Part shown: piece after piece, positions 1-10,853 of the stretch | Layout of the letters: the number at the start of each line of letters is the position of its first letter | Position numbering within the stretch: position 1 is the stretch's first letter | Notes under the pieces: generated by a model | What the model saw: only the letters and a program-made list of their open reading frames with translations | The model's database searches: none | What the model was told of the DNA's origin: nothing | Assembly: GCA_032716605.1 (NCBI GenBank) | Contig: CM064569.1 | Span: 14,158,538 to 14,222,537 of the forward strand | Source of the DNA: Paralithodes platypus | Lineage: Eukaryota > Arthropoda > Malacostraca > Decapoda > Lithodidae | DNA length: 64,000 nucleotides | Reading direction: 5' to 3' | Translations under genes and position numbers: made by a program

Positions 1-160
1 AGTAGATGAAGGAGATGAGCAAAATTCATGGTGGTACAGGGTTACATTAAAGTACATGAAGATACAGGATATACGACGCGTTTCACTGGACAACCAGCAT
101 TATTGCCATTTCTTTCAACCTCGTATGTATTAAAGAAAATTTATTACCTGGCTTTACCAA

Positions 161-166
161 CATATA

Positions 167-218
<52 letters not shown>

Positions 219-265
219 CTATCTATATCTATTTATCTATCAATCTATCTGTCTATCTGTCTATT
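161..265. repeat. (AT)n followed by (ATCT)n microsatellite
   Basis: About 55 bp of alternating AT/ATAC is followed by ATCT and GTCT tetranucleotides. The open frame across it is a repeat artefact. Confidence 0.95.
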
Positions 266-357
266 CATCTTTCCATATATCTCTTGTAAATATCGGATCA
301 TTAATGTGGAATGGGTCTTTATATAACTAATAAATACATACTCTCACACACATCCAC

Positions 358-540
358 CAACCGGGTGGATGGGACTGGTCAGCCTTCATTGGCAACCCAT
401 CTAGGGGAGACCTTATAAAAATCCAGATGGGGCTCGTCAGCCTTGGTCGGCAACCTGCCTAGGGGAGTAAACCTTATACAAAATACCGAAGGGCGGCACG
501 CTCATCGGTGCCACTTGCAGGTGGCAAACTACAATACATA
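358..540 (+). repeat. Z repeat, two diverged subunits
   Basis: Two subunits of about 75 bp follow one another, each with a GTCAGCCTT-like motif, then GGCAACC and CTAGGGGAG. They are followed by a stretch ending in TCATCGGTGCCACTTGCAG. The same block recurs at 24478-24585, so it is a dispersed repeat. I do not recognise the family; a SINE or the 3' part of a retroelement is possible. Confidence 0.7.
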
Positions 541-570
541 CAATAGATATACACGCAATCTCCCTTTCAC

Positions 571-618
571 TCACTCTCTCTCTCTCTATATATATATATA
601 TATCTCTCTCTCTCTCAG
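571..618. repeat. (CT)n/(AT)n compound microsatellite
   Basis: Short CT, AT and again CT dinucleotide runs in direct succession. Confidence 0.9.
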
Positions 619-744
619 TATCCGCTATATAATTGTTCACGCCGCATCTACCACTTCACCAATTGTATACTATTAACTGTCAAGCTGCTCACCAGGTTTG
701 CTCGCCCACCCCTCATCACTAATTCGGAATAACCTCTCTATTAG

Positions 745-1190
745 TTTTCTTTATCGTTTTCTGTATCGTTTTTTTTTTGTCGTTCTCTATAACGCTACCT
801 TTCGTTTTCTATATAGTTTTTTGTAGTTTTCTATATAATTTTTTCGTTTTCTATATCGCTTTTTGGTCGTTTTTTATATCGGTTTTTTTAGTTTTCCATT
901 TCCTTTTTTGTCGTTTTCCATTTCGTTTGTTGTTTTCTATACCGTTTTCGGTCATTTTCTATATCGTTTTCTGTCGTTTTCGTTAAGTTTTCTGTCGTTT
1001 TCTATATATTTTCTGTCATTTGCGTTACATTTGCTGTCGTTTTCTATATCTTTTCTTTCGTTTTCTATATAGTTTTCTGTCGTTTTCTATATCGTTTTCT
1101 GTCATTCTCTATCGTTTTATATATGTTCTGTCATGTTCTATATAGCTTTGCCGTTTTCTATATCGTTTTCTATATAGTTTTACTACGATA
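745..1190 (+). repeat. Degenerate T-rich minisatellite
   Basis: Imperfect units of about 20-24 bp carrying TTTTCTATATCGTTTTCTGTCG-like words in altered forms recur across some 440 bp. The two overlapping phenylalanine/serine-rich open frames are by-products of the T-rich unit. Confidence 0.85.
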
Positions 1191-1312
1191 TCTTCTGTAT
1201 AGTAAATGTGTGTTTGAGGTTTTTTGTCGACTTAATCTGTCTCCTTAACCTCTTCAATAGTTGAGGGCGCATTTATTACTTTTATTCCGGCTATCAGTAG
1301 ATTTCACATAGC

Positions 1313-1690
1313 TTAAGGGGGCCCACCTCGTGTGTTCTCTCTTTCTCATTCTCTCTCGGGGTTGTACCCATTCGACCCCATTCAGCCTACTGTTTTAAGA
1401 CGTTTAACCCCATCCAGGTGTCAATATTTTCCTGGCGAGCGGTAGCGAGCCAGCATGCATATATTTTATTTTTACAGCAAGCTAAATTTGTAAATTTTTC
1501 GATAGAAAAATGTCTCCGGCGAAGCCGGATTTCTCCATACGATGCTGGCTCGCTATCGCTCGCCAGGAAAAAATCCACCTGATTGGGGATAAACGTCTTC
1601 AAATAGTTGACTGAATGGGGCCGAATGGATACAGGCCAGAGAAAGAGAGAAAAGGAGAGAAAGATAAAAAAAGCAGGTGACCCCTCTTAA
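1313..1690 (+). mobile_element. Family B TTAA element, full length (B1)
   Basis: A 378-bp element bounded by TTAA on both sides, starting TTAAGGGGGCCCACCTCG and ending GGTGACCCCTCTTAA. The two halves are inverted copies of each other: each carries a GGCGAGCG(A/G)TAGCGAGCC block or its complement. The middle holds CTCCGGCGAAGCCGG, a small palindrome. It encodes no transposase. TTAA target use is known for piggyBac and Kolobok superfamilies; the G-rich inner end (TTAA then GGGG) is closer to Kolobok/T2-type ends than to piggyBac ends, but that assignment is inference. The 71-codon minus-strand frame inside it recurs in other B copies and is not a gene. Confidence 0.85.
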
Positions 1691-1715
1691 ACACGACTAT
1701 ATCCCAGTGTGTACG

Positions 1716-3370
1716 TTATAAATGTTTCCAGGTGTATTGGTCTTAATATAAATGTTTCCAGGTGTATTGGTCTTAATATAAATGGTTCCAGGTGTATTGG
1801 TCTTAATATAAATGGTTCCAGGTGTATTGGTCTTAATATAAATGTTTTCAGGTGTATTGGTCTTAATATAAATGGTTCCAGGTGTATTGGTCTTAATATA
1901 AATGGTTCCAGGTGTATTGGTCTTAATATAAATGGTTCCAGGTGTATTGGTCTTAATATAAATGTTTCCAGGTGTATTGGTCTTAATATAAATGGTTCCA
2001 GGTGTATTGGTCTTAATATAAATGGTTCCAGGTGTATTGGTCTTAATATAAATGTTTTCAGGTGTATTGGTCTTAATATAAATGGTTCCAGGTGTATTGG
2101 TCTTAATATAAATGTTTCCAGGTGGATTGGTCTTAATATAAATGGTTCCAGGTGTATTGGTCTTAATATAAATGGTTCCAGGTGTATTGGTCTTAATATA
2201 AATGGTTCCAGGTGTATTGGTCTTAATATAAATGGTTCCAGGTGTATTGGTCTTAATATAAATGGTTCCAGGTGAATTGGTCTTAATATAAATGTTTTCA
2301 GGTGTATTGGTCTTAATATAAATGGTTCCAGGTGTATTGGTCTTAATATAAATGGTTCCAGGTGTATTGGTCTTAATATAAATGGTTCCAGGTGTATTGG
2401 TCTTAATATAAATGGTTCCAGGTGTATTGGTCTTAATATAAATGGTTCCAGGTGTATTGGTCTTAATATAAATGGTTCCAGGTGTATTGGTCTTAATATA
2501 AATGGTTCCAGGTGTATTGGTCTTAATATAAATGGTTCCAGGTGTATTGGTCTTAATATAAATGGTTCCAGGTGTATTGGTCTTAATATAAATGGTTCCA
2601 GGTGTATTGGTCTTAATATAAATGGTTCCAGGTGTATTGGTCTTAATATAAATGGTTCCAGGTGTATTGGTCTTAATATAAATGGTTCCAGGTGTATTGG
2701 TCTTAATATAAATGGTTCCAGGTGTATTGGTCTTAATATAAATGGTTCCAGGTGTATTGGTCTTAATATAAATGGTTCCAGTGTATTGGTCTTAATATAA
2801 ATGGTTCCAGGTGTATTGGTCTTAATATAAATGGTTCCAGGTGTATTGGTCTTAATATAAATGGTTCCAGGTGTATTGGTCTTAATATAAATGGTTCCAG
2901 GTGTATTGGTCTTAATATAAATGGTTCCAGGTGTATTGGTCTTAATATAAATGGTTCCAGGTGTATTGGTCTTAATATAAATGGTTCCAGGTGTATTGGT
3001 CTTAATATAAATGGTTCCAGGTGTATTGGTCTTAATATAAATGGTTCCAGGTGTATTGGTCTTAATATAAATGGTTCCCGGTGTATTGGTCTTAATATAA
3101 ATGGTTCCCGGTGTATTGGTCTTAATATAAATGGTTCCAGGTGTATTGGTCTTAATATAAATGGTTCCAGGTGTATTGGTCTTAATATAAATGGTTCCAG
3201 GTGTATTGGTCTTAATATAAATGGTTCCAGGTGTATTGGTCTTAATATAAATGGTTCCAGGTGTATTGGTCTTAATATAAATGGTTCCAGGTGTATTGGT
3301 CTTAATATAAATGGTTCCAGGTGTATTGGTCTTAATATAAATGGTTCCAGGTGTATTGGTCTTAATATTA
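1716..3370 (+). repeat. 30-bp minisatellite, about 55 units
   Basis: Unit reads AAATGGTTCCAGGTGTATTG followed by GTCTTAATAT. Units are nearly identical; early ones vary (GTTTCCA, GTTTTCA), while the middle is homogeneous. A one-base loss at about 2782 shifts phase. Because 30 is a multiple of three the plus strand reads as a 10-residue peptide repeat (GLNINGSRCI), which is an artefact of the unit. Confidence 0.97.
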
Positions 3371-3455
3371 GAGGGATATAAAATATTAAATTATATAATG
3401 CAGCACCAGTTAGCTATGTGGTTTATTATTCACACACAAATACAGTGTAGTCCAC

Positions 3456-3671
3456 ATAACCCTTTGAAGATTATGACGCTTTTGAACATTTCATTCTGCC
3501 TATTATTAGACAATTTTATTCAGCTTAGGAAGATAGCATGGGAACTAAAGGGTTAATTGATATAGTTTTCACTACAATGGTTCTTATAGATATTTTCTAA
3601 TTTACATAAAGTAGTCTAAATATAAGCAGATTATAACGAAGAAACGCGTCCTCAAGTACTGAAAGGGTTAA
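3456..3671 (+). mobile_element. Family C foldback element (C1)
   Basis: About 216 bp from a mutated ATAACCCTTTGAAG end to CTGAAAGGGTTAA. It keeps the family C inner words TTAGACAATTTTATTCAG and CTTAGGAAG. See the C4 copy at 13187 for the family description. Confidence 0.75.
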
Positions 3672-3761
3672 ATATATGTATATGTCTATACATTATCCTA
3701 CACAATTTTGCTTCGCCTCTCCGACCCCTATTTCATGCGAGGTTTACATAGTCTTGAACGT

Positions 3762-3979
3762 GTAAAGCCGGTATCACACAAGGGCTGTTATAGTCAACAT
3801 TCGATGGTCAACATTTGTCTGGCAACATTTCTGGAATATTTTGCACCGGTATCGGAAACTAAACTGATGGTAGATGAAATTAGGTGAAAGAAATATCTTA
3901 AATGTTGACCTAATAAGCTGCCAGATTAGTGTTGAGGATAAATGTTGAGTGAACAAACGCTCTTGTGATACCGGCATAA
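3762..3979. mobile_element. Family D foldback element (D1)
   Basis: Begins GTAAAGCCGGTATCACACAAG and ends CTTGTGATACCGGC, so the ends are inverted repeats of about 15 bp. Inner CAACATTT/AAATGTTG words also face each other. The ends match D2-D5, although the interior is different, so this is a related subfamily. Confidence 0.7.
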
Positions 3980-4017
3980 TACTGGACACAGCTGCACGTG
4001 ATCATTTGTTCCATATT

Positions 4018-4317
4018 TTAAAGGGGGTAGTGGTTATTTCTTGGTCTATTCATTAATTAAATCATTAATTTTTGTTAATTTCCTCGCTAGACGTCCATCA
4101 AGATTAAAAATGACACCCCCTAGACCCCCATTCGCTTTCGCTCGCCAGGAAAAATCGGCACCTAAATGGCACAAAAGGTCTTAAATATTGACAACGAAAT
4201 GGCGCGAAAGGTGTTAAAATCGCCAAACTAATGGACCGAACGTCTTCAAATCTCATTGCTAATGTGGGCTAAACACAAGGGAGAAAGGGATCCCAAATAA
4301 TTACCACCTCCCTCTTA
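4018..4317 (+). mobile_element. Family A TTAA element, central deletion (A1)
   Basis: Starts TTAAAGGGGGTAGTG and ends CTCCCTCTTAA. It runs from the CTCGCTAGACGTCCATCAAG block straight to CGCTTTCGCTCGCCAGG, so the central GGCCGAAGGCC palindrome of other copies is missing. Confidence 0.85.
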
Positions 4318-4401
4318 AGCAGTTTCCAAAAGTGTATTCAAGCTAACCTAGCCTGTCGGAAATGGGTAACGTTGTGTTTCTCTATATTTGTATAGCCAAT
4401 A

Positions 4402-4773
4402 TTAAGGGGAGACAGACCGTTTTTCTGGACCCCCTTCTCCCTCGTGTTAAGTCCCATTTGTTTTGAGATTTTAAGACGTTGGTTCCATTAGTTTGGGGAT
4501 TTTATGACCTTTCACCCCATTTTGTTGTCAATATTAGGACCCTTCGTGCCATTTAGGTGTCGATTTTTTCCTGGCGAGCGATAGCGAGCCTGTAGTTTTA
4601 GGAGGAATCGGCCTTTGGCCGGGACATTTTTCTACAGAAAAATGTACACATCCATCTTGAATGGGGGTCTAGGGGGTATTTTTCTAAGCTTGATGGAGGT
4701 CTAGGGAGGAAACTAAAACAAATATATGAATACATTAATCAAAAGACCAAACAAACAGCCACTGTCCCCTTAA
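4402..4773 (-). mobile_element. Family A TTAA element, full length (A2)
   Basis: Bounded by TTAA. The left end reads TTAAGGGGAGACAGACCG, not the GTAGTGCTTGG form, and the body has TTTTTCCTGGCGAGCGATAG, GGCCTTTGGCCGG and the GCTTGATGGAGGTCTAGG block in minus orientation. Confidence 0.88.
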
Positions 4774-4802
4774 ATAATGACGACGTCACACCAGCAGAGA
4801 CA

Positions 4803-4998
4803 AAGAGAGAGAGAGAGAGAGAGAGAGAGATACTCTGACCACACAGACCTTCCAATCCCAGCGGGGTGGTCAGGACTTGATTCTAGTAGATATAGCTAAC
4901 CCGAGAGAGAGAGAGAAAAAGAGAGAGAGAGAGAAGTGCAGCCAGTAGAGTACAGGATGAAGTATATGGTAGTAGGGGAGGGGGGCTATTTCCTGTGT

Positions 4999-5058
<60 letters not shown>

Positions 5059-5144
5059 GTTAGCTATTTCTACTAGAATTAAATCCTGACCACCCTGCTG
5101 GGATCGTAAGGTCTGTGTGGTCAGTATATCTATGTTAATATATG

Positions 5145-5179
<35 letters not shown>
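4803..5179. mobile_element. Foldback element capped by (GA)n and (CT)n
   Basis: Arms of about 72 bp (4831-4903 and 5056-5127) are near-perfect reverse complements, carrying GACCACACAGACCTT, GGGTGGTCAG and TAGCTAACCCG. Outside and inside the arms lie GA runs on the left and CT runs on the right, so they too are complementary. No second copy is visible in the window. Confidence 0.75.
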
Positions 5180-5181
<2 letters not shown>

Positions 5182-5241
5182 TGGTGTATCTATCTCACCT
5201 GTATATCTATGAGTCTCCTTGTCTACTAATCAATCTTTATG

Positions 5242-5597
5242 TTAAGGGGTAGTACTCGCTTTTTCTGGACCCTCTTCTCCCTCATGTTTAGCATATTAGT
5301 TTTGAGGCTCTAAGACGTTCGTTCCGTTAGTTTGGCGATTTTGAGACCTTTCGACTCATTTTGTTATCAATATTAAGACCTTTCGTTCCCTTTAGTTGTC
5401 GATTTTTTCCTGGCGAGCGAAAGCGAGCCTCTAATTTTAGAAGGAACCGGCCTTCGGCCGGCATATTTTTCTACCGAAAAATGTACAAATTTATCTTGAT
5501 AGGGGGTCTAGGGGGTGTCTTTTTAAGCTTCATGGAGGTCTAACGAGGAAATTAATAAATAAATATATAGACCAAAAACCAAGCACTTCCCCCTTAA
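5242..5597 (-). mobile_element. Family A TTAA element, full length (A3)
   Basis: Bounded by TTAA, starting TTAAGGGGTAGTACTCGC and ending AGCACTTCCCCCTTAA. Contains TCCTGGCGAGCGAAAGCGAG and the palindrome CCGGCCTTCGGCCGG. Confidence 0.9.
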
Positions 5598-5719
5598 CCT
5601 ATAATTATACCTTCTTACCTGATAGAGTCTATCTGTTTCCAGCTGATGGTAAAATTGCCATATCTTCCTCTTAATTACTAAGCTATTACGAAGATACATA
5701 GTAGTTATATATTTGACCA

Positions 5720-5785
5720 TTAGTTATCGAGACATCAGCTGCTGAGGGATGAGAGAGAGAGAGAGTTAGTTATCGAGACATCAGC

Positions 5786-5873
<88 letters not shown>
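5720..5873. repeat. Duplicated 28-mer and long (AG)n
   Basis: TTAGTTATCGAGACATCAGC plus TGCTGAG occurs twice, 46 bp apart. The second copy is followed by about 85 bp of AG. Confidence 0.9.
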
Positions 5874-5877
<4 letters not shown>

Positions 5878-5957
5878 AAAACTGACTATTGACTATCTAT
5901 ATGTCCGTCTCATTTTTTTGTTCTATTTACTTTTGTCTATAGTATATGATTGTCTTC

Positions 5958-6170
5958 TTAAAGCAGTGTCACACGAGCGCTTTTTCCGTCAAATTTTACA
6001 AGCAATTGTAGTCTGGAAGCTTCGAACTTTTAGAGGTATCAATATTCAGCCATCTAACATAACTTACCTTTAGTCTAGTTCTGAAATCCAATGATAAAGA
6101 GCCTCAAAGTATTATGAACAAAAACTTGCTATTGGAAGATTGCCGGAAAAAGTGCTAATGTGAGACTTTC
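5958..6170 (+). mobile_element. Family D element (D2)
   Basis: Left end TTAAAGCAGTGTCACACGAG followed by CGCTTTTTCCGTC. The right part carries TTGCCGGAAAAAGTGCTAAT, the inverted counterpart, but has lost the clean terminus. The inner AGCAATTGTAGTCTGG is shared with D3. Confidence 0.75.
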
Positions 6171-6206
6171 TTCATTCATTCGCTTCCCCTGATCAATAGG
6201 AGTTCC

Positions 6207-6419
6207 TTAACCCTTTGAGTACCAGCGACGTGTTATATTTTCTTCTAGCAATATTTAGACGATATTATACAGCCTAGGAAGGATCTGTGTTAGTTCAAAG
6301 GGTTGGTTGAGATAGCTTGAAATCTTATTATTACTAGAGGTCCTTCGTAAGCTGAATAAAATCGTCTAATAGGTGCCAGAATGGGACGAAAAGGACGTCC
6401 CTGGTACTGAACGGGTTAA
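6207..6419 (+). mobile_element. Family C foldback element (C2)
   Basis: 213 bp, starting TTAACCCTTTGAGTACCAGC and ending CTGGTACTGAACGGGTTAA. Inner arms TTAGACGATATTATACAGCC and GCTGAATAAAATCGTCTAAT face each other. Confidence 0.88.
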
Positions 6420-6511
6420 TCTCACATCTTCCTGTCTCTTTGTTTTTGTCGTTTCTTTCCTCCGACTTATATATCGATCTTCTTACCCCCTTTGCTTACC
6501 CCTCCCTGCCT

Positions 6512-6900
6512 TTAAGGGGAGTTTTAATGTTTGTTTATTTTGTTTTAATTTATTATTATTGTATTTATTAATTGTATTTATTTTATTTTATTTTTTTGCT
6601 GGACCACCTTCTCCCCCATCTTTAGCCTAATTAGTTTTAGGATCTTAAGACGCTTGTTTCATTAGTTTGGTGATTTTAAGACCTTTTGTGCCAGTAGGTC
6701 TTTTTTCCCTTGGCGAGCGACAGCGAACTTGTAATTTAGGAGGAATCGGCCTTCGGCCGGGCATTTATCTACCGAAAAATGTACAAATTTATCTCGAAGG
6801 GAAATCTTGGGGGCATTTGTTTAAGGTTGATGGAGGTCTTGGGAGGAAACTAAAGAAAATTATATTATATATAAACAAATAAATACAAATCTCCCCTTAA
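6512..6900 (-). mobile_element. Family A TTAA element (A4)
   Basis: Starts TTAAGGGGAGTTTTAATG and ends CAAATCTCCCCTTAA, with CCTTGGCGAGCGACAGCGA and GGCCTTCGGCCGG inside. An AT-rich expansion lies near the left end. Its right TTAA is also the left TTAA of A5. Confidence 0.87.
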
Positions 6901-7240
6901 GGGGGTAATGCTTGTTTTGTTTGTTTTGGTCTACTGTATATATTTATTTATTAATCTACTTTTTAGTTTCCTCTCTAGACTTCCATCAAGCTTAGAAAAA
7001 CACCCCCTAGATCGCCTGTTAAGATAAATGTATCAATATTTCGGTAGACAAATTTCCCGGCCATAGGCCGGTTCCCTCCATAATTACAGGCTCGCTATCG
7101 CTCGCCAGGAAAATATAGACACCTAAATGGCACGATAGGTCTTAATATTGACAACAAAATGAAGCGAAAGGTCTCAAAGTCGCCAAACTAATGGAACGAA
7201 CGTCCTAAAATCTCAAACTAATGTGCTAAAGATGTGTGAA
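6897..7240 (+). mobile_element. Family A element sharing TTAA with A4 (A5)
   Basis: Starts TTAAGGGGGTAATGCTTG directly from the shared TTAA and keeps GGCTCGCTATCGCTCGCCAG. The right terminus is lost around 7240, after GTGCTAAAGATG. Confidence 0.85.
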
Positions 7241-7406
7241 AGATTGAAACACGAATCATTTGTATAATTTGTTTTTGCAATTAAACGTTCATTTTATACA
7301 GTGTCATATTATCCTCCCTACATTTCTCTTTTCTGTCTTTTGCTCCACATTTCTGTTTGTCTTTCCAACTTTTCTTCCCACGCATTTCTGACCAGCTACC
7401 TGTCTG

Positions 7407-7537
<131 letters not shown>

Positions 7538-7627
7538 TTTACCTGTAGCCCCATTTCTATTTGCACTTTCCACCACCAACCCTCAGACCAGCGCCTTCCC
7601 TCTTTTGGGGCGGCTGGGGCATAGTTA

Positions 7628-7996
7628 GAAGGCTCCCTGGTTCACTTTTTGGGAGATTTTTGCATGTATTCATTATTTTTCTAGTTTCCTCCCAAGACCT
7701 CCACCAAATTAAAAAAAACACATCCATCAGATCCCCATTGTAGATTAATTTGTAAATTTTTCGGTTAATGTCCCGGCGGAAGGCCGGTTCTTCCAACATT
7801 ACAGGCTCACTATCGTTCGCCAGGGAAAAAAATCGACACCTAAATAGCACGAAAGGTCTAAGTATTGACGGAGAAATGGGGCGAACAATCTTAAAATCGA
7901 CTAACTAATGGGGCAAACATATTAACATGTGAAAACTAAAGGGGCTAAACATGAGGGAAAAAGTGGTCCAGAAAACCGGCCCATCCCCCCTTATTA
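7628..7996 (+). mobile_element. Family A element, decayed left end (A6)
   Basis: Recognised from TTTTTCGGTTAATGTCCCGG, GAAGGCCGG, CTCACTATCGTTCGCCAGG and the right end CGGCCCATCCCCCCTTATTAA. The left terminus is too degraded to place exactly. Confidence 0.75.
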
Positions 7997-8251
7997 AGGC
8001 GGTATCACACGAACGCTATTTCCGTCAATGTTTACGAGCAATTGTAGTCTGGCTGCTTCAAAATGTAAGTTCCATACAAATCAAGCTACCTAACATAATC
8101 TACCATATCTGTTGTTGCTTGATTTCCTTTGTACTCCTTTGTACCTACGATCTAATTTATGATTCCAATGTGAAGGATCCTCCAAATATACGAGAAAAAA
8201 CTTGCTCATCGAAAATTGCCGGAAAAATAGCTCGTGTGACAGCGGCTTTAC
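7994..8251 (+). mobile_element. Family D element with LINE-tail insertion (D3)
   Basis: Starts TTAAGGCGGTATCACACGAA directly after the end of A6 and ends AGCTCGTGTGACAGCGGCTT. Against D2 the interior carries an extra stretch at 8109-8144 that matches the 3' end of the LINE at 19672-19707. Confidence 0.8.
8109..8144 (+). mobile_element. 36-bp LINE 3' tail, extreme 5' truncation
   Basis: The 36 bp are identical to 19672-19707, the last bases of the 17.5-19.7 kb LINE, ending in the tandem word CTTTGTACTCCTTTGTAC. It lies between halves of a family D element that are contiguous in D2, so it reads as a real insertion. Confidence 0.75.
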
Positions 8252-8360
8252 ACAGTCATAGCTTATTGTTCCCTCTTAATTCCCTTTTTGTTATTTGTTT
8301 TTGTCTGTCCATCTATCTTGCAATAACTGACTCCCCACTATGCTACCCGAATCTTTCGTA

Positions 8361-8731
8361 TTAAGGGGAAACAGGCCATTTTTCTGGTCCCCCTTCTTCC
8401 TCGTGTTTAGCCCCATTTGTTTTCAGATTTTATGACGTTCGGCCCATTAGTTTGGCGATTTTCATACCTTTCACCCCATTTCATTGTCAATTTTAAGGCC
8501 TTTCGTGACATTTTTTGTTTTTTAGTAACTGTCGATTTTTTCCTGGCGTGCGATAGCGAGCCTGATATTTTAAGAGGAAATTTTTCTACCGAAAAATGTA
8601 CAAATTTATCTTGAAGGTGAGTCTAGGGGGTGTTTCTAAGATCGATAGAGGTCTATCAAGGGAACTAAGAAATATAGGAATAAATAAATTAATAGACCCC
8701 CCCCCCAAAAAAAAGGCCAGTCTCCCCTTAA
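8361..8731 (-). mobile_element. Family A TTAA element (A7)
   Basis: Starts TTAAGGGGAAACAGGCC and ends GGCCAGTCTCCCCTTAA. Contains TCCTGGCGTGCGATAGCGAG; the GGCCTTCGGCC palindrome is deleted. It splits a degenerate minisatellite. Confidence 0.87.
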
Positions 8732-8739
8732 TTTGCCTA

Positions 8740-8985
8740 TCCTTCAGTATTTTCCTCTACTGCCTTATGTGACTGTCTTGTAATATCTAACCCCTTATGT
8801 GTATGCCGTATCATCCTGCAATAATTCAATTCCTTCTTCCATTCCCCTTCTACCTTGCAATATTCTAGGCCCCTCTGTGTCTGTTACTCTATCTTGCAAT
8901 ATCTACCCCAGGTGTCGATCCTTCTATCTTGCAATAATATAGATCCCTCTCCCTTGCATTCAGTTGTTTAGTATTCAATGATCTA
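8740..8985 (+). repeat. Degenerate CTTGCAATA minisatellite
   Basis: Loose units of about 40-50 bp carrying CTTGCAATA then a TAGNCCCCT-like word. A unit also lies at 8308-8345, on the other side of A7, so A7 inserted into the array. Confidence 0.7.
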
Positions 8986-9049
8986 GCCCGGCCCTTCCTT
9001 ACTTCATATAGTTTGCAACCTTCTGCAACCTATTTTTGCAATGAATTAC

Positions 9050-9420
9050 CCCAACTTACCCCCCCCCCTCACCTCTTATCTCCCTTCCCCCTTACTCTAT
9101 CCTCATCACTTGTCTCCCTTCCCCCACCTTACCTCTATCTATCCCAACCTCTCTTTTTTACCCCCTCCCCCCCACCCTTCTTCCCATCCCTCTCTTGTCT
9201 CCTCCCCCTCCATCTCTTCTCCACACTTTGGCATTTCCTCCCTCCCCCTCCCCCAACCTAACCTCTATCCACCCCAACCACTCTTGTTTGACCCCCCCAC
9301 CCCCCCCCACCCTTCTTCCCATCCCTCTCTCGTCTCCTCCCCCTCCCTCTCTTCTTCACACTTCGGCATTTCCTCCCTCCCCCTCCCCCTCCCCCCAACC
9401 CCCACCTGCCTGTCAGCTGA
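9050..9420. repeat. Pyrimidine-rich tract with 129-bp tandem duplication
   Basis: C/T-rich DNA in which CTTACCTCTATCTATC at 9127 and CTAACCTCTATCCACC at 9256 begin two similar blocks, each ending in GGCATTTCCTCCCTCCCCCT. Proline/serine-rich frames here are compositional. Confidence 0.85.
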
Positions 9421-9544
9421 GTGATCACAAGAGAAGAGAAGGGGGGGGGGGGGGATGTGGGGGCGGGGCAGAAGGAAATTAAAACACGGTCACATAGGGT
9501 GGGATACATTAGTTTTTACCCCAGCCAACCCTCAATTGCACTGC

Positions 9545-9914
9545 TTAAGGGGGTAGTGCTTGGTTTTTTGGTCTATATATTTATTTATTTATTTATTGTT
9601 TAGTTTCATCGCTAGACCTCCATCAAGCTTAGAAAAACACCCCCTAGACCCCCTTTCAAGATAAATTTGTACATTTTTCGGTAGAAAACATTTCCAGGCC
9701 GAAGGCCGGTTCCTTCTAAAATTAGAGGCTCGCTTTCGCTCGCCAGGAAAAAATCAACAGCTAAAGGGCACGAAAGGTCTTAATATTGACAAACAATTGA
9801 GGCAAAAGGTCTCAAAATCGCCGAACTAACGGAACAAACGTCTTAAAACCTCAAAACTAATATGCTAAACATGAGGGAGAAGGGGTCCAGAACAAATGAG
9901 TACTACCCCCTTAA
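9545..9914 (+). mobile_element. Family A TTAA element, reference copy (A8)
   Basis: 370 bp from TTAA to TTAA. Left end TTAAGGGGGTAGTGCTTGG, right end CGAGTACTACCCCCTTAA seen in the sister copies; terminal inverted repeats are about 13-18 bp. In order it carries an AT-rich stretch, the GACCTCCATCAAGCTTAG block, ACCCCCTAGACCCCCTTTC, a TTTTTCGGTAGAAAA hairpin, the GGCCGAAGGCC palindrome, AGGCTCGCTTTCGCTCGCCA and a run of words spaced like AAAGGTCT and AACGTCTT. It encodes no protein. I infer a non-autonomous element mobilised by a TTAA-specific transposase encoded elsewhere. Confidence 0.92.
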
Positions 9915-10690
9915 GGCCATCGCGGGCTTTATTTCCACTTCCTGTTTTAGATCTGGGTATGTATTTATGGCCACTTAATTTACACGCTTGTCTATCTGTA
10001 CATGTTATTATCCCTGGACTTAGATAGACATAATATATATCTATCCATTCATCCGTTCATCTGTCGTTCGTTCAATCAAGCGGTCTAGCTATTTATCTTA
10101 TGCTTTCATATGCTTTAATTATTTTCATTGGGAGGTTATTTGGTGTTGGGAGTGAAATATATATATATATTAGATTATTGTATATATTAATTTGAATATA
10201 TACCCAGGTGCTTTACGTATTTATGTAATATTTTACTGTCATGATAATTAATGAAGGCGTTTGCAAGATTAAGCACATTGTATGAGCATAATTATGTGAT
10301 CATTATTTTATATTCATTATTTCAAAGATTTTTTGTTATACAGTTTATTGCAACATAATACTCAAACCTGTTTTCCAATCTTGAATTATTCAGTGATTAA
10401 TCATTTAAGTGCAGCATTATACTAATTGATCATTTAAGTGCAGCATTATACTAATTGTATAAATAGTATTATTATTATATACTTTCAATCATGGCATCTC
10501 ACATAATGAGATTATACAGTATAGTGTTGCATCTCTTGTATACAACGAAATTACCCATTATGGTAAAAGATCCATTAACGTATAAATGTATTTATTACAT
10601 TTTGTTCTTAGACCTATTTTTTACTACGTCATTAATATACACCGGATATATTTGACTAATCAATGGGAATATTAATATTATTTATATTTG
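9915..10690. other. AT-rich DNA with no gene seen
   Basis: A direct duplication of about 32 bp (ATCATTTAAGTGCAGCATTA plus TACTAATTG) lies at 10397-10458. Nothing else is recognisable. Confidence 0.6.
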
Positions 10691-10695
10691 TTGTT

Positions 10696-10734
<39 letters not shown>
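10696..10734. repeat. (GT)n microsatellite
   Basis: About 38 bp of GT. Confidence 0.95.
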
Positions 10735-10736
<2 letters not shown>

Positions 10737-10853
10737 ATGGTTCAGTACATTACCTCAAAACCCAACAACACACCATAAAAATACCCATGTTGTTTCAAAT
10801 GCAATAGTATTGTACGAATTTTCCATTATCCAGTATAATATGGTATAGGGTCG

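Noticed and set aside
1709..2275. 188-codon open frame with GLNINGSRCI repeats
   Set aside because: Ten-codon translation of a 30-bp minisatellite; the DNA repeats beyond the frame.
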